6,942 bases of DNA from an uncultured Fusicatenibacter sp. (GTDB lineage: Bacteria; Bacillota; Clostridia; Lachnospirales; Lachnospiraceae). Below the pieces are notes generated by a model that searched no databases, was not told the DNA's origin, and saw only the letters and a list, made by a program, of their open reading frames with translations. Made by a program: the position numbers and the translations under genes. The DNA lies in contig CABUPZ010000109.1 in assembly GCA_902493585.1 (NCBI GenBank), positions 1 to 6,942 of the forward strand, read 5' to 3'. Of this stretch, positions 5,339 to 6,942 are shown piece after piece (the first letter of the stretch is position 1; each line of letters starts with the position of its first letter).

Positions 5339-5370
5339 CAATATCCCGATGAAGAACAGGAGAAAGATCT

Positions 5371-6807
5371 ATGAGCCAAACAGACAGATATCAGAGTCCT
5401 CTTTCAGAGCGCTACGCAAGCAAAGAGATGCAGTATATTTTCTCTCCGGATATGAAATTCCGTACCTGGAGAAAGCTGTGGATTGCTCTTGCAGAGACGG
5501 AGAAAGAACTGGGACTTCCGATCACACAGGAACAGATTGACGAGCTGAAAGCCCACGCAGACGACATCAACTATGACGTGGCGAAAGCAAGAGAAAAAGA
5601 ATGCCGCCATGACGTTATGTCACACGTTTACGCTTACGGTGTTCAGTGTCCGAAAGCAAAGGGAATCATCCATCTTGGAGCTACCAGCTGCTATGTGGGA
5701 GACAACACGGACATCATCGTGATGAACGAGGCGCTGAAGCTGGTGAAGAAAAAACTGGTCAATGTGATCGCTGAACTGGCAAAGTTTGCAGATAAATATA
5801 AAGATCAGCCGACGCTGGCGTTTACCCATTTCCAGCCGGCACAGCCTACAACCGTGGGCAAGCGCGCAACACTGTGGATGCAGGAATTCCTGATGGATCT
5901 GGAAGATCTGGAGTATGTACAGAGCACGCTGAAACTGTTGGGAAGCAAGGGAACCACCGGCACACAGGCAAGCTTCCTGGAGCTGTTTGACGGAGATCAG
6001 GAGACGATCGACAAAATCGATCCGTTGATCGCGGGAAAAATGGGCTTCAAGAACTGCTACCCGGTATCCGGACAGACCTATTCCCGCAAGGTGGACACCA
6101 GGGTCCTGAATATCCTGGCAGGCATTGCAGCCAGTGCGACGAAGTTTTCCAACGATATCCGTCTGCTGCAGCACCTGAAAGAAGTGGAAGAGCCGTTTGA
6201 AAAAGGTCAGATCGGTTCTTCGGCGATGGCATATAAGAGAAATCCGATGAGAAGTGAGCGGATCGCTTCCCTGTCCAGATATGTGATCACCGACGCGCTG
6301 AATCCGGCGATCACCTCCGCAACCCAGTGGTTTGAGCGTACCCTGGATGATTCTGCCAACAAACGTCTCAGCATTCCGGAAGGATTCCTGGCAATCGACG
6401 GTATCCTGGATCTGTGTCTGAACGTTGTGGACGGTCTGGTGGTATATCCGAAAGTAATCCGCAAACATATGACGGCGGAACTTCCGTTTATGGCGACGGA
6501 AAATATCATGATGGATGCGGTAAAGGCAGGCGGCGACCGTCAGGAGCTGCATGAGAGAATCCGCGAGCTGTCCATGATCGCCGGAAAACATGTCAAAGAG
6601 GAAGGACGCGATAATGATCTTCTCGATCTGATCGCAGCGGATGAGATGTTCCATCTGACCAAAGAAGAGCTGGAAAAGACGATGGATCCGTCCAAATACA
6701 CAGGCCGCGCATCCGTACAGGTTGACGCATTCCTGAAGAACGTAGTCAATCCGGTGCTTGAGGCAAACAAAGAGGCACTTGGCATGACTGCGGAAATCAA
6801 CGTCTGA
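5371..6807 (+). CDS. purB: Adenylosuccinate lyase, long human-like (ADSL) type
   Basis: This 478-residue homotetrameric cytoplasmic enzyme of the fumarase/aspartase superfamily cleaves fumarate from SAICAR in de novo purine synthesis and from adenylosuccinate in AMP synthesis. Its length and sequence follow the human-type ADSL: FRTWRKLW near 30-37, RHDVMSH at 79-85, GATSCYVGDNTD at 103-114, THFQPAQPTTVGKRAT at 152-167, and the signature loop GSSAMAYKRNP at 282-292. By recalled alignment with human ADSL, His80 and His153 (general acid) and Ser283 (general base) match human His86, His159 and Ser289. WFERTLDDSANKR and GLVVYPKVI follow in the C-terminal helices. The loop has Ala287 where Pro is usual in the family; the broader lyase signature does not require Pro. 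ATG 5371 follows GGAG with eight bases between. The gene has its own promoter and leader and is not obviously cotranscribed with alr. Confidence 0.97.
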   Translation: MSQTDRYQSPLSERYASKEMQYIFSPDMKFRTWRKLWIALAETEKELGLPITQEQIDELKAHADDINYDVAKAREKECRHDVMSHVYAYGVQCPKAKGIIHLGATSCYVGDNTDIIVMNEALKLVKKKLVNVIAELAKFADKYKDQPTLAFTHFQPAQPTTVGKRATLWMQEFLMDLEDLEYVQSTLKLLGSKGTTGTQASFLELFDGDQETIDKIDPLIAGKMGFKNCYPVSGQTYSRKVDTRVLNILAGIAASATKFSNDIRLLQHLKEVEEPFEKGQIGSSAMAYKRNPMRSERIASLSRYVITDALNPAITSATQWFERTLDDSANKRLSIPEGFLAIDGILDLCLNVVDGLVVYPKVIRKHMTAELPFMATENIMMDAVKAGGDRQELHERIRELSMIAGKHVKEEGRDNDLLDLIAADEMFHLTKEELEKTMDPSKYTGRASVQVDAFLKNVVNPVLEANKEALGMTAEINV

Positions 6808-6845
6808 TGCGTTTGATAAACAGAAATAATAAAAAAACAGATTTT

Positions 6846-6870
6846 ATAAGTAATGATAAGTTTCGCTTAT
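6846..6870. repeat. Phased short repeats ATAAG/ATAAG/CTTAT upstream of the last promoter
   Basis: ATAAG occurs at 6846-6850 and 6856-6860, and its inverse CTTAT at 6866-6870. Consecutive copies are exactly 10 bp apart, so they lie on one face of the helix. They cover the -35 region of the promoter at 6881-6889 and could be regulator half-sites. The last two also form a weak 5-bp hairpin. Confidence 0.35.
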
Positions 6871-6880
6871 GAGAAAAACA

Positions 6881-6889
6881 TGGTATACT
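6881..6889 (+). promoter_or_regulatory. Extended -10 promoter for the gene beyond the window
   Basis: TGG followed by TATACT (6884-6889) is a good extended -10 box. The -35 region (about 6861-6867) is poor, which extended -10 promoters tolerate. The transcript would start near 6896 and lead into the ribosome binding site at the window edge. I see no clear intrinsic terminator for purB between 6808 and this promoter. Confidence 0.65.
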
Positions 6890-6898
6890 AAAGATAAA

Positions 6899-6918
6899 CG
6901 GCCGGAACAAAAAGGCCG
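6899..6918 (+). other. Leader hairpin CGGCC/GGCCG before the next gene
   Basis: CGGCC (6899-6903) and GGCCG (6914-6918) are perfect complements around a 10-base purine-rich loop. They sit at the very start of the predicted transcript. There is no T-run, so this is more likely a 5' stabilising stem than a terminator. Confidence 0.4.
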
Positions 6919-6935
6919 CAAGTATACGTTGAATT

Positions 6936-6942
6936 AGGAGGA
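6936..6942 (+). promoter_or_regulatory. Ribosome binding site of a gene starting beyond the window
   Basis: AGGAGGA ends exactly at the last base, downstream of a promoter. A plus-strand start codon is expected within about 5-10 bases past the edge. The identity of the gene cannot be seen. Confidence 0.7.

Noticed and set aside
5211..5370. Known purine riboswitch upstream of purB
   Set aside because: The conserved core (three-way junction with the TATA-flanked P1 and kissing loops) is not visible in this leader.
5620..6654. 344-residue minus-strand frame opposite purB
   Set aside because: It is antisense to a clear enzyme, with no family signature and no ribosome binding site.

Overview
This window looks like a housekeeping stretch of chromosome from a low-to-middle GC Clostridia (Bacillota), most likely Lachnospiraceae. 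The evidence is strong AGGAGG-type ribosome binding sites, GTG as well as ATG starts, tRNA genes without encoded CCA, an aldo/keto reductase fused to a clostridial-style 2[4Fe-4S] ferredoxin tail, and a Crp/Fnr regulator and Lrp regulator of the type seen in anaerobic gut Firmicutes. The genus assignment is inference; no marker gene here fixes it. I see no mobile element, CRISPR array, phage gene or defence system.

Layout. (1) Bases 1-1043, plus strand: the C-terminal part of a Na+/phosphate cotransporter (NptA type) ending in a PhoU-like domain; its start lies outside the window. (2) Bases 1016-1678, minus strand: a Crp/Fnr-family regulator that overlaps the transporter tail to tail by 28 bp. 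(3) Bases 1727-1760: a symmetric hairpin with T-runs on both sides, placed to end the tRNA transcript on the minus strand and possibly transcripts arriving on the plus strand. (4) Bases 1796-1941, minus strand: two adjacent glycine tRNAs, GCC and TCC anticodons, behind a consensus promoter with an A/T-rich upstream element (1983-2041). (5) Bases 2246-3367, plus: aldo/keto reductase with two C-terminal [4Fe-4S] clusters. (6) Bases 3415-5211, plus: an apparent operon with an extended -10 promoter, a roughly 135-nt structured leader, an Lrp/AsnC regulator and alanine racemase. (7) Bases 5224-6807, plus: adenylosuccinate lyase with its own promoter and a leader that contains a hairpin followed by a U-run. 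(8) Bases 6808-6942: an intergenic region with an extended -10 promoter, phased short repeats and a ribosome binding site ending exactly at the window edge, so the next gene starts just beyond it.

Functional reading. The pairing of an Lrp-type regulator with alanine racemase suggests local control of D-alanine supply for peptidoglycan, with alanine or a related amino acid as a plausible effector (inference). PurB belongs to the long, human-like ADSL lineage rather than the shorter Bacillus type. The most unexplained signals are the two mRNA leaders, upstream of lrp-alr and of purB. Both carry stable hairpins with competing pairings, and neither matches a riboswitch class I recognise. I would not claim a new biological system here; the lrp-alr leader is the best candidate for something undescribed.
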